From Pseudooceanicola endophyticus (GTDB lineage Bacteria > Pseudomonadota > Alphaproteobacteria > Rhodobacterales > Rhodobacteraceae), in NCBI RefSeq assembly GCF_018760365.1, contig NZ_JAHIAB010000011.1:124001-188000 (forward strand): DNA of 64,000 bases. Direction: 5' to 3'. Of this stretch, positions 53,198 to 62,532 are shown piece after piece (within the stretch, counting starts at the first letter, position 1; the number at the start of each line of letters is the position of its first letter). A program made the position numbers and the translations under genes. The notes under the pieces were generated by a model. The model was not told where the DNA came from, did no database searches, and saw only the letters and a program-made list of their open reading frames with translations.

Positions 53198-55280
53198 CGG
53201 GCACCATGGCGACCAGGGAGGGGCGGGCGTCGATGCCGATTTCCTCGAACGACAGCACGGGGTTGGTAATGCCGCGGGCGCTGAGGGCCGTGCGCAGGAA
53301 GCGCCGCCGCTGGGTCGAGGTGACCAGCGCCGCGTAGATCCCGCGATCCGAGGCATCCGACAGCGCCTGGGCGGTATTGGTGACCAGGCGATTGAACATG
53401 TCGGGCGGCAGGGCGATGTCGACGGCGCCGCGGTCGCGCTCGATCTGGTAGGTCTGGAAGATGTCCTCCCAGCCGGGGGCAAGCTGGATCAGCGGCACGG
53501 TGCCATCCTCGCGGCGCAGCTCGGCGACCAGCTGGAAGCCCAGCCGGTGGCGGACATGTTCGCAGATCGCCTCGGGTTGCTGGAGCTGGCCGCGCAGTTC
53601 TGCCACGGCCTCGAGGATCAGCGGCATGTTGCGGATCGAGACCTGCTCTCCCACCAGCAGCCGCAGCACCTGGTGCAGCAGGTCGAGTGGCACCTTCTCC
53701 GGGATCAGCTCGTCCAGCAGTTTGCGGTTGGCCTGGGCGCGGCGCTCGTCCGAGAGGTTGGTCATTTCCTCAAGCACCCGGCGCAGGGATTTCAGCGTCA
53801 GCAGGCGGGCAAAATTGCGCTTGATGGTTTCCAGCAGGTGGGTCGCCAGGACTTCGGTTGGGGTGACGATGGTCAGCCCCGAAAGGGCCGCATGGTCCTG
53901 CGCCGCCTCGGCGATCCAGCGCGCCGGGGCACCGTAGACCGGCTCGCGCACGTTCTCGCCCTGGGGCAGTCCGGTTTCGCCGCCCTGGGTGAGCACCAGC
54001 ACCTTGTCGGGACGCAGCACGGCCCGGGCCTGTTCGACCCCCTGGATGCGGATCACATAGGCGCCCTTGGGCAGGCCGGGATCGTCGGTCAGCCGGATCT
54101 CGGGCAGGATCAGGCCGAAGCTCTCGGCGACATGCAGGCGCATGTTCTCGATCCGGGCATCCAGCCCGGTGCCGGGATCAAGCGCCATGTTCACCAGGTC
54201 CGGGGCGAATTCGACATGGATATCATCAAGATCGAGCGTGTCGCCAATGGATTTCTGCTTTGGCAGGGGGATGTCCCGGGCCGGTTCCGCCTTGGCGCTG
54301 GCGGCGCGGCGCTGGCGGTTGCGCACCACGTAGGCGGCGCTGCCCAGCACCGCGGCGCCCAGGGTGAAGGGGATCAGCGGCAGGCCGGGGACCAGTCCGA
54401 ACAGCAGCATCAGCACGGCCACGGTGGCCAGCGCGGCCGGATGGCGGCCCAGCTGGCCGACCAGGGCCAGGTCGGTCGCCCCGGTGGAGCCGCCCCGGGC
54501 CAGCAGCAGTGCCGAGGCGATGGAGATGATCACCGCCGGGATCTGAGTCACCAGCCCGTCGCCGACGGTCAGGATCGCGTAGGTCTCGAAGGCATCCTTC
54601 ATCGGCATGCCGTGGACGATCACCCCCATCATCAGCCCGACGACCAGGTTCAGCAGGGTGATCAGCAGCCCCGCCACCGCATCGCCCTTGACGAATTTCG
54701 ACGCACCGTCCAGCGAGCCGAAGAAGGTGGTCTCCAGCTGCTCGCGTTCGCGGCGTTCGCGGGCCTGATTGTGGTCGATCGCGCCGGCGGACATGTCGCT
54801 GTCGATGGCCAGCTGCTTGCCGGGCATTCCGTCCAGGGCAAAGCGCGCGCCCACCTCGGCCATCCGGGCGGCGCCCTTGGTGATGACCATGAAGTTGACG
54901 ATCAGCAGCACGCCGAAGACCACGAGGCCGAGGAAGACGGAGCCGCTCATCACGAAGTCGGCGAAGCCCTGGATGACATCCCCGGCGGCGGCGGTGCCGG
55001 TATGGCCATTGCCGATGATCAGCTTGGTCGAGGAGACGTTCAGGGACAGCCGCAGCATCAGCGAAGCCAGCAGGACCGTCGGAAAGGCCGAGAAATCCAG
55101 CGGCTTCTCGACGAAGAGGGTGACGGTGAAGATCAGGATCGCCAGGGCGAAGCTGGTGGCCAGGCCGATGTCGAGGATGAAGGCGGGCACTGGCAGGATC
55201 ATCATGACGATGATCGCCATCAGCGCGAGCGCCAGCAGGATCGTGGGCTGGAACAGGGGGCGGGCTTCTGCCTCGGTCAT
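53190..55280 (-). CDS. flhA: Flagellar export gate protein FlhA
   Basis: FlhA is the large export-gate subunit with a membrane channel and a cytoplasmic docking ring. The 696-residue protein has the N-terminal membrane region (MILPVPAFILDIGLATSFALAILIFTVTLF) with the FHIPEP segment TVLLASLMLRLSLNVSSTK. The cytoplasmic domain starts after ~320. It includes AIDSDMSAGAIDHNQARERREREQLETTFFGSLDGASKFVKGDA, the family loop. It is in one operon with fliR and flhB. Confidence 0.97.
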   Translation of the reverse strand: MTEAEARPLFQPTILLALALMAIIVMMILPVPAFILDIGLATSFALAILIFTVTLFVEKPLDFSAFPTVLLASLMLRLSLNVSSTKLIIGNGHTGTAAAGDVIQGFADFVMSGSVFLGLVVFGVLLIVNFMVITKGAARMAEVGARFALDGMPGKQLAIDSDMSAGAIDHNQARERREREQLETTFFGSLDGASKFVKGDAVAGLLITLLNLVVGLMMGVIVHGMPMKDAFETYAILTVGDGLVTQIPAVIISIASALLLARGGSTGATDLALVGQLGRHPAALATVAVLMLLFGLVPGLPLIPFTLGAAVLGSAAYVVRNRQRRAASAKAEPARDIPLPKQKSIGDTLDLDDIHVEFAPDLVNMALDPGTGLDARIENMRLHVAESFGLILPEIRLTDDPGLPKGAYVIRIQGVEQARAVLRPDKVLVLTQGGETGLPQGENVREPVYGAPARWIAEAAQDHAALSGLTIVTPTEVLATHLLETIKRNFARLLTLKSLRRVLEEMTNLSDERRAQANRKLLDELIPEKVPLDLLHQVLRLLVGEQVSIRNMPLILEAVAELRGQLQQPEAICEHVRHRLGFQLVAELRREDGTVPLIQLAPGWEDIFQTYQIERDRGAVDIALPPDMFNRLVTNTAQALSDASDRGIYAALVTSTQRRRFLRTALSARGITNPVLSFEEIGIDARPSLVAMVPDD

Positions 55281-55390
55281 CTGGGGTCCCGTTTTTGTTC
55301 AGGGCCGCCGCTTCGGGCCGGCCTCGGGGCATCCTTCGGGCAAATGGTTGAGAAGTGGCAAAGATTGCCCGCCTCGGGGCCCGGATCGGC

Positions 55391-57724
55391 TCACTGGTCC
55401 AGGGCGGTGTCCACCTGCAGCGTCGACAGCAGCTTCTGCAGGGCATTCCGGGTCTCGGCGCTCTGGCTCAGGGCATCGCGGCTGGCGGTCAGGCTGGGCG
55501 GGCCGAGGGCCGGCAGATCGACCGGGGCGGCCTCCTGGGTGGTGACGACATCGGCCAGGGTGGCGCCGGGGGCGGCCTGGCTGGATTGCAGCGTGCTCCA
55601 GTCCCGGGCCAGCAGCGCGGCACTGTCGGCGGCCTCGGTCTCTCCGATGGCGCGGAACAGTGTCTCCGCCCCCAGGAAATCATTGGTCTTCAGGCGCAGT
55701 TCGGCGCGCAGCCGGTCGGCATCCCGACCGGTCAGACCGGTCAGCTCGCCTTCGGCCTGGCGGGGCAGGTTCTGCGCCAGCGCCAGGCGCGCGCGCATCA
55801 GCCGGCGGCTGCGCCCGGCGTCGCCCTCGGCCCCGGGGGCAAGGTAGCCGGCGGCCTCGTCCAGGAAGCCAAGGCTCAGCAGGCGGTCGGCGACCAGGTT
55901 GGCGGTTTCCGGCGGGATGCCGTCGCGGATCAGCGGGGTGTGGCGGAAGTAGAGCCGCGCGAAGGCGGCATCCGATGCATTCATCGAAAGGTTCCGGGCC
56001 AGGCTGTCGGCCACCTTCGCGCGGTCCGGGCCCGTCATTTCGGCCTGCGCGGCCTCGAAAAGGTCATAGGCGGCGGTGAAATTCCCGGTCGAGGAATGCG
56101 CCGCGATTTCGGTCCGGGTCAGACCGGCTTCGATCGGCGTGTCGCGGTACTGTGCCCGGAAGCTTTCCAGCAGGCCGATCGTCTCGGGATCCACGGGCTT
56201 GCCGCCGGCCAGCGTGTCCTCGGTGTAATGCAGCAGCGCTTCGGCCGAGACATCATCGTTGTTGGCAATGATCTCGTGGTAGGCGGTGCGGTCGGGTTGG
56301 CCGCTGTCCTGGCTTTCGAGGCGGGCCGCCACCATCTCCTGCCGCGGGCTGGTGATCTCGGTCTCGCGTTCCAGTACCCGCATCAGATCGCGGGCGGTAT
56401 CGCCTTCGTCGATGCTGACGAACCGCTGGGCCAGAATCGGGCCCAGGTAGCGTTTCAGCGGGTCCGGCAGCGTCATCATCGCGCGCTTGACCGCGACGGT
56501 GTCGATGTCCTGGCCAGGCGGCAGGGGATCCAGCGCCAGAATGCCCCATAGCGCGGCTTCGGAATCGCAATCGGTGCGGCTGGCAAAGGGATTGTCCTGC
56601 GGATCATGCCCGTATTCGAGGATCCGTGCGACCGAGGCCATTTCCCGGGTTTCGCGCGTGTCCAGCGCCAGCGCGTCGAGGACGCTGCGGGCCTCTGCGC
56701 CGAACCCCTGGGAGATGTAGAACTGTGCCAGTTCCAGGTGCGCCCGCGGATCGGGCCGGTCGAATTCCCCGACAAGGGCAGAGCGGAGCCGGGCCAGCTG
56801 GTCTGAAAACGCCCCGGTCTCCTCGGTCGAGACGGTGGGTGGCATGGCGAGGGCACAATCGTCGCCTGACAGGACGAAGCGGTTGCTGGGGCCGGGCTGG
56901 GCATCTTCAAGGGTCGCGGTCAGGGCGGCGACCCCGGGATCGGCAGTGGCGGTGTCGTCCGAAGCAGGCAGGCTGCGTTCCTCGGCGCTGAGCGCGGCGG
57001 CCCCACGCGGATCGGTCTGCAGCAGCCCCTCCGTGGCGGCTCCGCCGATGGCGCGCAGCAGGCTGTCCTCAAGCTGGCGGGCCAGGCGCTCTTCGGTTTC
57101 CGAAAGCGGCGCGGGCAGGTCCGGCAGGGCGTTGACCCGAGCCTCGGCAAAGCTGCGCAGCGGAGCGGGGATTTCCGGAGGGGGCGGGGCAGAGGTGGGG
57201 TCGGTCGCCATCGCGCCCTCGGGCGGATCGGGCGGGGGCATGGCGGGCAGGGCCGGCATCTGTGGCGGCACGGGTTGCGCCAGGCTGAGGTTGGCGCGCG
57301 GATCGGCCAGCGGGCGGTCGGCCAGCGGCATGGAGATGTCGGGCCGCTGCGGCAGGGGCGGGCCGTCGCGCAGGTCGAGGATCAGCAGCTGGGTCCCGTA
57401 GGTCGAAGGCTCGATCCGGCACAGGCAGGCCAGTTCCAGGGTCAGCGTCTGTCCCGGTTCAACGGTGACCTCGCGCAGGCGGTCCCTCTGAATTCTTTCG
57501 AAGACCTGAGATATATCAATGGACTGGATCGTTCCTGATAGGCTGACGGTGGCCCGGCCCGGGGATTGTACCAGGTCCCAGGTGGTTCCCCGCGGCAGGG
57601 AGATCGTCAGCCGCGTGAAGGCGGCATGATCGCCGGCCCGCACGACCGAGACCTGTGCCAGGGCCAGACCCGGCAGCAGCATCAGCAACAGGGCCAGCAG
57701 GCCGGTGCCCAGACGCCCGCTCAT
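55391..57724 (-). CDS. Large periplasmic protein coupled to motA; function unknown
   Basis: The 777-residue protein starts with a signal peptide (LLALLLMLLPGLALAQ). Residues ~25-125 form a beta-rich block (LTISLPRGTTWDLVQSPGRATVSLSG ... YGTQLLILDLRDG) with an AMIN-like pattern, which in other proteins binds peptidoglycan. A Pro/Ala-rich linker follows (~130-190). Residues ~300-700 are helical repeats reminiscent of TPRs (LARLRSALVGEF, DEAAGYLAPGAEGD). No transmembrane helix after the signal. The start overlaps the motA stop (ATGA). A structural or chaperone role near the stator, as for rhizobial MotC, is inferred only from position. Confidence 0.7.
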   Translation of the reverse strand: MSGRLGTGLLALLLMLLPGLALAQVSVVRAGDHAAFTRLTISLPRGTTWDLVQSPGRATVSLSGTIQSIDISQVFERIQRDRLREVTVEPGQTLTLELACLCRIEPSTYGTQLLILDLRDGPPLPQRPDISMPLADRPLADPRANLSLAQPVPPQMPALPAMPPPDPPEGAMATDPTSAPPPPEIPAPLRSFAEARVNALPDLPAPLSETEERLARQLEDSLLRAIGGAATEGLLQTDPRGAAALSAEERSLPASDDTATADPGVAALTATLEDAQPGPSNRFVLSGDDCALAMPPTVSTEETGAFSDQLARLRSALVGEFDRPDPRAHLELAQFYISQGFGAEARSVLDALALDTRETREMASVARILEYGHDPQDNPFASRTDCDSEAALWGILALDPLPPGQDIDTVAVKRAMMTLPDPLKRYLGPILAQRFVSIDEGDTARDLMRVLERETEITSPRQEMVAARLESQDSGQPDRTAYHEIIANNDDVSAEALLHYTEDTLAGGKPVDPETIGLLESFRAQYRDTPIEAGLTRTEIAAHSSTGNFTAAYDLFEAAQAEMTGPDRAKVADSLARNLSMNASDAAFARLYFRHTPLIRDGIPPETANLVADRLLSLGFLDEAAGYLAPGAEGDAGRSRRLMRARLALAQNLPRQAEGELTGLTGRDADRLRAELRLKTNDFLGAETLFRAIGETEAADSAALLARDWSTLQSSQAAPGATLADVVTTQEAAPVDLPALGPPSLTASRDALSQSAETRNALQKLLSTLQVDTALDQ

Positions 57725-58593
57725 GCGGCGCCGCTGCTCTTGACCGCCTTCAGTGCCTCCTCGAGTTCCGAGAAGCTGGGGCGGTAGTGGGCCGGGGTGT
57801 TCTGGCGCCCGACCTCAATGCAGATATTGGTGGCGTGATTGTGCAGGTTGGCGACAAGCACCTCACGGATCAGCTGGTGGAAATGGCTGTCCTCCTCGGT
57901 CACGGTCTTCAGGCGGCCGGCGAAGGGTCCGACGATGCCATAGGCCAGGAAGACGCCCAGGAAGGTGCCGACGAGGGCACCACCGATCATGCCGCCCAGC
58001 ACCTCGGGCGGCTGATCGATGGAGGCCATGGTCTTGATCACCCCCAGCACCGCCGCGACGATGCCGAGCGCCGGAAGCGCATCCGCCATGGCCTGCAGGG
58101 CGTGGCTGGAATGCATGGCGTGATGCAGGTTCGCCTCCATCCGCTTTTCAAGCACCTCCTCGACCTGGTGCGGATCGTCGTAGTTCATCGAGGCGGAGCG
58201 CATGGTGTCGCAGATCAGCTCGATCGCTTCGCCATCGGCGAGGACCTTGGGGTACTTGGAGAAGATGGTGCTGTCGTTTGGCGCCTCGATATGTTCCTCG
58301 ATCGCGACCGGGTTCTGGCGGGCCAGGCGGATCAGTTCGAACAGCAGGCACAGCAGGTCGCGATAATCGTCGGGCTTCCATTTCGGACCCTTGAAGACCT
58401 TGCCGACATCCTTGGCCGTATGCTTCACGGCGGACATGTCGTTGGACAGCAGGAAGGCCCCGACGGCCGCACCGCCGATCATCATCAACTCGAACGGCAG
58501 GGATTTGAGGATGATCGACATCTTTCCGCCGGCCATGACGTAACCGCCGAAGACCATGACGAAAATCACACCGATACCGACGAAACCAATCAT
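57721..58593 (-). CDS. motA: Flagellar motor stator protein MotA
   Basis: MotA forms the proton-channel stator with MotB. The 290-residue protein has the N-terminal FVGIGVIFVMVFGGYVMAGG, the family VEEVLEKRMEANLHHAMHSSHALQAMADALPALGIVAAVLGVIKTM and the charged cytoplasmic loop. motB is not adjacent and not found in the window, which is unusual for enterics but known in rhodobacterial clusters. Confidence 0.95.
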   Translation of the reverse strand: MIGFVGIGVIFVMVFGGYVMAGGKMSIILKSLPFELMMIGGAAVGAFLLSNDMSAVKHTAKDVGKVFKGPKWKPDDYRDLLCLLFELIRLARQNPVAIEEHIEAPNDSTIFSKYPKVLADGEAIELICDTMRSASMNYDDPHQVEEVLEKRMEANLHHAMHSSHALQAMADALPALGIVAAVLGVIKTMASIDQPPEVLGGMIGGALVGTFLGVFLAYGIVGPFAGRLKTVTEEDSHFHQLIREVLVANLHNHATNICIEVGRQNTPAHYRPSFSELEEALKAVKSSGAA

Positions 58594-58636
58594 GCGTGCA
58601 GCCCCGAATCCACTGTCCCTGCCGGCAGGCTAGGGG

Positions 58637-59266
58637 TCATTCCTTTGGAACCGATGAATTTCGCCCGGCCAGGATCGCGCTGATCGAATAGGCCCGTTCC
58701 GAGGACAGGCCGGTCATGATCGCGGCGGCGGCGGGCGGCTGCATCCGGGCGATGAAGCCTGCGGCGAATTCCGGCGCCATCTGCTCGAAAAGCGCGGCGG
58801 CGTCCTTGGGTTTCATGGCCTCGTAGACCGAGGTCAGGCGGGTGATGTCCTTTTCCGCCGCGCCATCGGCCAGCGCCAGGGTGTCGCGCAGGCGCTCCTC
58901 GGCCTCCTCCAGCTGGACAAGCTTCTTCTGAATTTCCTCGTCGGCGATCGCCAGGGCATTCATGCGGTCGCGGATCTGCGCCTCGCGCTGGTCGAGCCGG
59001 GTCTCGCGTTCCTTGAAGGCGCCCAGCATCGCCTCGACATCCGGGCCCGGGGTGCAGCCGGCGGGTGCCCCCTCCGCGGGCGCGGCATGGTCGCCGGGCT
59101 CCAGCGCCATGACATCATCGGCGTGCATGGCGATGCGCAGCCCGGCCGAGGTCAGCAGCAGCAGGGCGATCATCGTCAGGGGGCTGCGGGCGCGGCGCTT
59201 TGGCCGGCGGGCAGGCTTGATCTTGCCGGCCCCCTTCGCGGCGGGCTTCGCCCGGGTCTTGGCCAT
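58637..59266 (-). CDS. motE: MotE-like flagellar motor chaperone
   Basis: The 209-residue protein has a basic N-terminus, one membrane segment (LTMIALLLLTSAGLRIAM), a coiled coil (~80-140) and a C-terminal MgtE-N-like helical domain (DITRLTSVYEAMKPKDAAALFEQMAPEFAAGFIARMQPPAAAAIMTGL). This matches MotE, a periplasmic chaperone for MotC in rhizobia. It lies between the stator gene motA and the fliL end of the operon. A magnesium transporter role is excluded by the absence of the channel domain. Confidence 0.85.
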   Translation of the reverse strand: MAKTRAKPAAKGAGKIKPARRPKRRARSPLTMIALLLLTSAGLRIAMHADDVMALEPGDHAAPAEGAPAGCTPGPDVEAMLGAFKERETRLDQREAQIRDRMNALAIADEEIQKKLVQLEEAEERLRDTLALADGAAEKDITRLTSVYEAMKPKDAAALFEQMAPEFAAGFIARMQPPAAAAIMTGLSSERAYSISAILAGRNSSVPKE

Positions 59267-59278
59267 TGCTCTGTCTCC

Positions 59279-59656
59279 TTACTGTCCGCCGGTCCGCCGG
59301 GCGAAGACCGGCTGGATCCGGGCCATTTCCTCTGGCGGTTCGGCGGCGGTCGGCGGCGGTCGACGCCCGGGTTCCGGCAGGTCGTGCATCGAAGCCACCA
59401 GCAGCTCGAGCCGCTTGGCCACGCCTTCTGCGCGATCGGTCAGCTGTTCGAGCGAGGCGCTGCTGTCACTGGCGGCGCCCTGGGCGGCCTTCAGCGTGCG
59501 GGTCAGGTCGTCGACCTGCGCCGAGAGAACCGCGACCGCCCCGCCAACCCCTGATTCGAGGTCGTTGAAGCGCGCCAGCCGGCGGGCCAGGATGAAGCAG
59601 TAGAACACCGCCCCGAGGGCGCCGGCGACAAGCAGGATGTCCGAGATCATTTCCAT
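59279..59656 (-). CDS. Small membrane coiled-coil protein in the fliL-motA operon
   Basis: The 125-residue protein has one N-terminal membrane segment (ISDILLVAGALGAVFYCFILARRL) and a predicted coiled coil (GGAVAVLSAQVDDLTRTLKAAQG ... LTDRAEGVAKRLELLV). Its C-terminus is Pro-rich. Similar small proteins follow fliL in alphaproteobacterial flagellar loci (DUF6468-like). Function is unknown; its place between fliL and motE suggests the motor. Confidence 0.7.
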   Translation of the reverse strand: MEMISDILLVAGALGAVFYCFILARRLARFNDLESGVGGAVAVLSAQVDDLTRTLKAAQGAASDSSASLEQLTDRAEGVAKRLELLVASMHDLPEPGRRPPPTAAEPPEEMARIQPVFARRTGGQ

Positions 59657-59666
59657 GGCAAGCTCC

Positions 59667-60170
59667 TCAGTTCAGTACGAATTCCGTGATCAGAAGGTCG
59701 CGGACCGCTTCCGGCCCGGTGATGGCCTGGATGCGTCGCAGCATCTGGGCGCGCAGGCGCACGAGGGCAGCCGGATCTTCCAGGTCGTCGATGCGCAGGG
59801 CCCGCATGTAGCTGTTCAGCACGTCGACGATGCGGGGCTGGATCTTCTCCACCTCCGGTAACTTGTCCGGCGGGATCTCCAGGCTGGCGGTGAATCGCAG
59901 GTGCCGGTTGTCGGCGATTCGTCCCATCGAAATCACCATCGGCTGAAGCGCCAGGTAGGCCATGTCGGGCGCCTTGAAGTCCTCTGCCGGCGCCGCCTCT
60001 CCATGGGCTTCCTCGCCCGCGACGGGCGCGTCGCCGCCCAGGATCATGCCGCTGTAGATGGCGAAGAACGCACCGCCGCCGCCGGCAAGTGCCACGACCA
60101 GCCCCAGGATCAGGGGCAGCTTGGAGGCCTTTTTCGGGGCCTCTTCCGGTTCTGCAGTGACGTCTGTCAT
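59667..60170 (-). CDS. fliL: Flagellar basal body-associated protein FliL
   Basis: FliL rings the stator and affects motor torque. The 167-residue protein has one membrane segment (LPLILGLVVALAGGGGAFFAIYSGM) and the FliL periplasmic domain (AYLALQPMVISMGRIADNRHLRFTASLEIPPDKL; VRDLLITEFVLN at the end). It leads the minus-strand operon fliL-59279 gene-motE-motA-55391 gene-flhA-fliR-flhB-50898 gene. Confidence 0.93.
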   Translation of the reverse strand: MTDVTAEPEEAPKKASKLPLILGLVVALAGGGGAFFAIYSGMILGGDAPVAGEEAHGEAAPAEDFKAPDMAYLALQPMVISMGRIADNRHLRFTASLEIPPDKLPEVEKIQPRIVDVLNSYMRALRIDDLEDPAALVRLRAQMLRRIQAITGPEAVRDLLITEFVLN

Positions 60171-60216
60171 GAGCCTTCCAGAATCTGTCCGCAGGGCCGT
60201 TATAGGGCGGGACCGA

Positions 60217-60231
60217 CTAACCGATTGTTAA
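60217..60231 (+). promoter_or_regulatory. Candidate CtrA site between fliL and fliF
   Basis: CTAA, 7 bases (CCGATTG), TTAA matches TTAA-N7-TTAA at 7 of 8 positions. It lies in the 119-base gap between the divergent fliL and fliF operons, about 46 bases upstream of fliL and 59 upstream of fliF. A further ATTAAGG lies at 60245. Confidence 0.5.
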
Positions 60232-60289
60232 GTGCGTTCGGCCCATTAAGGGGGGCACCGGCAGAAGGCCGGAGGAACGGAGACGCGGT

Positions 60290-61936
60290 TTGCAACAGAT
60301 CATATCCCTGTGGACCAACCTGGAGCCGAGGCGCAGGATCACCGTGATTCTGGCGACTGTCGCGATGTTCGCGGCGGTGCTGCTGCTGGCGCGGATGGCC
60401 GCCCAGCCATCGATGAGCCTGCTGTATTCGGGGCTGGAAAACGGCCAGGCCGGAGAGATCGTGCGGGCCCTCGACCAGCGTGGTGTCACCTACGAAGTGC
60501 GCGGGGGCTCGATCTATGTCGACGGGCGGGACCGCGACGCGCTGCGCATGACCCTGGCGAGTGAGGGGTTGCCGCGCAATTCCAGCCAGGGCTACGAGCT
60601 GCTCGATTCTCTCTCCGGTTTCGGCATGACCTCGCAGATGTTCGATGCCGCCTACTGGCGTGCGAAGGAGGGGGAGCTGGCCCGCACCATCGCCTCTTCG
60701 CCGCAGATCGAGGCCGCGCGGGTGCATATCGCCCATCAGGGTGCGACCCCGTTCCAGCGCGACGTGAAGCCCACGGCCTCCATCGCGCTGACCACGTCCG
60801 GCGATATTTCCGCGAGCCAGGCCAAGGCTTTACGATATCTGGTCGCCTCGGCGGTGGCGGGGCTCAATCCCGATGACGTCGCGGTGATCGATGACAAGGG
60901 AGAGCTGCTGAGCCTGGCGGACGACCCCTCGGCGGATACGGCGGCGACGGACCGGGCCCAGGCGCTGAAGGAGAAGGTGCAGCGCCTGCTCGAGGCGCGG
61001 GTCGGCGCCGGCAATGCCGTGGTGGAGGTGACGGTCGAAACCGTGACCGAAAGCGAATCGATCCATGAGCGCCGCTTCGATCCGGACGGGCGCGTGGCAA
61101 TCAGTACGGATACGGAGGAAAGTTCGAACTCGGCGCAGAACAGCGATGCGGGCAACGTGACCGTGGCCTCCAACCTGCCCAACGGGGCCGGAGGCGGCAA
61201 CAATTCCTCCAACTCCCAGGGCAACGAGACCCGCGAGCGGGTGAATTACGAGGTGTCCGAGGTCAACCGGGAAGTGCTGCGCGCGCCCGGGGCGGTGCGG
61301 CGCATGACGGTGGCCGTTCTGGTCAACGGCGTCGGTACCCAGGGCGCCGATGGCACCACCACCCTGGCGGTTCGTGGCGATGAGGAACTGGCCAGCCTGC
61401 GCGAGCTGGTCTCTTCCGCGGTCGGCTACGACGACTCCCGTGGTGACGTGATCACCATCAAGTCGATGGTCTTCGAACCGGTGACCCTGCTGGGCACGGC
61501 CAGCGACGGCGGCTTTGCCGCGGGTCTGAACCTCGACGTGATGTCGCTGATCCAGATGGCGGTCCTGGCGCTGGTCGCGCTGGTGCTGGGGCTGTTCGTC
61601 ATCAAGCCGGTGCTGAGCGGTGGCGTCGCCCGGGTGCCGCTGCTGGAAAGCGGCGGGGGCGGAGGCAGCGCGGGCGAAAGCCTGCCGGCGCTCGACGGCG
61701 AAATCGACGGGGACGAAGATTACGCCCTGCCGGACCTCTCCATGGGCTCGGGCTTCGGCGGCGGGAACGAGGGCGGAGGTTTCCCGATGATCGCCGATTT
61801 CGACGGCATGGGCGGCGGCAGCGCCATGGACAGCGATGATCCCGTGGCCCGCCTGCAATCGCTGATCGAGGAACGCAAGGACGAGACCATGGAGATCCTG
61901 CGCAGCTGGCTCGAGGAAAGCGGAGAGACGGCATGA
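60290..61936 (+). CDS. fliF: Flagellar MS-ring protein FliF
   Basis: FliF forms the MS ring, the assembly base of the basal body. The 548-residue protein has an N-terminal membrane helix (ITVILATVAMFAAVLLLARM), the ring-building motifs (GLPRNSSQGYELLDSLSGFGMTSQMF) and a second membrane helix (MAVLALVALVLGLFVIKPVL). It ends with the FliG-binding tail (ARLQSLIEERKDETMEILRSWLEE). The start is TTG at 60290 with GGAG 7 bases upstream. fliG, normally next, is absent. Confidence 0.94.
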   Translation: MQQIISLWTNLEPRRRITVILATVAMFAAVLLLARMAAQPSMSLLYSGLENGQAGEIVRALDQRGVTYEVRGGSIYVDGRDRDALRMTLASEGLPRNSSQGYELLDSLSGFGMTSQMFDAAYWRAKEGELARTIASSPQIEAARVHIAHQGATPFQRDVKPTASIALTTSGDISASQAKALRYLVASAVAGLNPDDVAVIDDKGELLSLADDPSADTAATDRAQALKEKVQRLLEARVGAGNAVVEVTVETVTESESIHERRFDPDGRVAISTDTEESSNSAQNSDAGNVTVASNLPNGAGGGNNSSNSQGNETRERVNYEVSEVNREVLRAPGAVRRMTVAVLVNGVGTQGADGTTTLAVRGDEELASLRELVSSAVGYDDSRGDVITIKSMVFEPVTLLGTASDGGFAAGLNLDVMSLIQMAVLALVALVLGLFVIKPVLSGGVARVPLLESGGGGGSAGESLPALDGEIDGDEDYALPDLSMGSGFGGGNEGGGFPMIADFDGMGGGSAMDSDDPVARLQSLIEERKDETMEILRSWLEESGETA

Positions 61937-62532
61937 GGACGATGGCACAGCTGCTGGAGGATTTCAGCGTCGCGCCCCGGGGCGACCATGCCCCCGGGCT
62001 CAGCGAGGAAGAGCTGGAGACGCTGCGCCTCGAGGCCTTCGAGAAGGGCTACAAGGCCGGCTGGGACGATGCTGCCCGCGCCACCCGCGAGGAACAGGCC
62101 CATATCGGTGCGGAATTCGCCCGCAACCTCCAGGATCTGGCCTTCACCTACACGGAAGCCCATTCCAACGTGCTGAACGCCGTGCGCCCGATGCTGGCGG
62201 AGGTCATCGACAAGGTCGTGCCGCTGATCGCGCACGAGACCCTGGGCCTGCGGATCCGGGAACTGCTGGACCACATGCTTGTCGACCGGGCCAGCCAGAA
62301 GGTGGAGCTGGTGGCCGCGTCGCAGAACGTGCCCCTGCTGGAGGGGCTCATGGCGCAGGATTTCGGCTTCCCGCTGGAGCTGGTCGCCGATGACACGCTC
62401 TCCGACGGCCAGGTCTTCCTGCGCTTCGCCGAGGAGGAGACAGAGATCGATCTCGACAGCGTGACCGAGGGCATCCGGGGGGCCGTCTCCGGCTTCTTCA
62501 CCGAACAGGAAAGGAGATATCAGCATGGGTGA
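61933..62532 (+). CDS. fliH: FliH-like flagellar export protein
   Basis: The 199-residue protein resembles FliH, the cytoplasmic regulator of FliI. It has ETLRLEAFEKGYKAGWDDAAR, the FliH N-terminal pattern, and a helical centre. The C-terminal part (VELVAASQNVPLLEGLMAQ, LRFAEEETEIDLDSVTEGIR) is FliH-like. It overlaps fliF by 4 bases. Its partner fliI is elsewhere (44800-46200). Confidence 0.85.
   Translation: MRTMAQLLEDFSVAPRGDHAPGLSEEELETLRLEAFEKGYKAGWDDAARATREEQAHIGAEFARNLQDLAFTYTEAHSNVLNAVRPMLAEVIDKVVPLIAHETLGLRIRELLDHMLVDRASQKVELVAASQNVPLLEGLMAQDFGFPLELVADDTLSDGQVFLRFAEEETEIDLDSVTEGIRGAVSGFFTEQERRYQHG

Noticed and set aside
52815-55847. 1010-codon plus-strand frame antisense to flhA and fliR
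   Set aside because: Entirely a reverse-complement shadow of two conserved membrane protein genes; composition is His/Gln/Arg-rich without domains.
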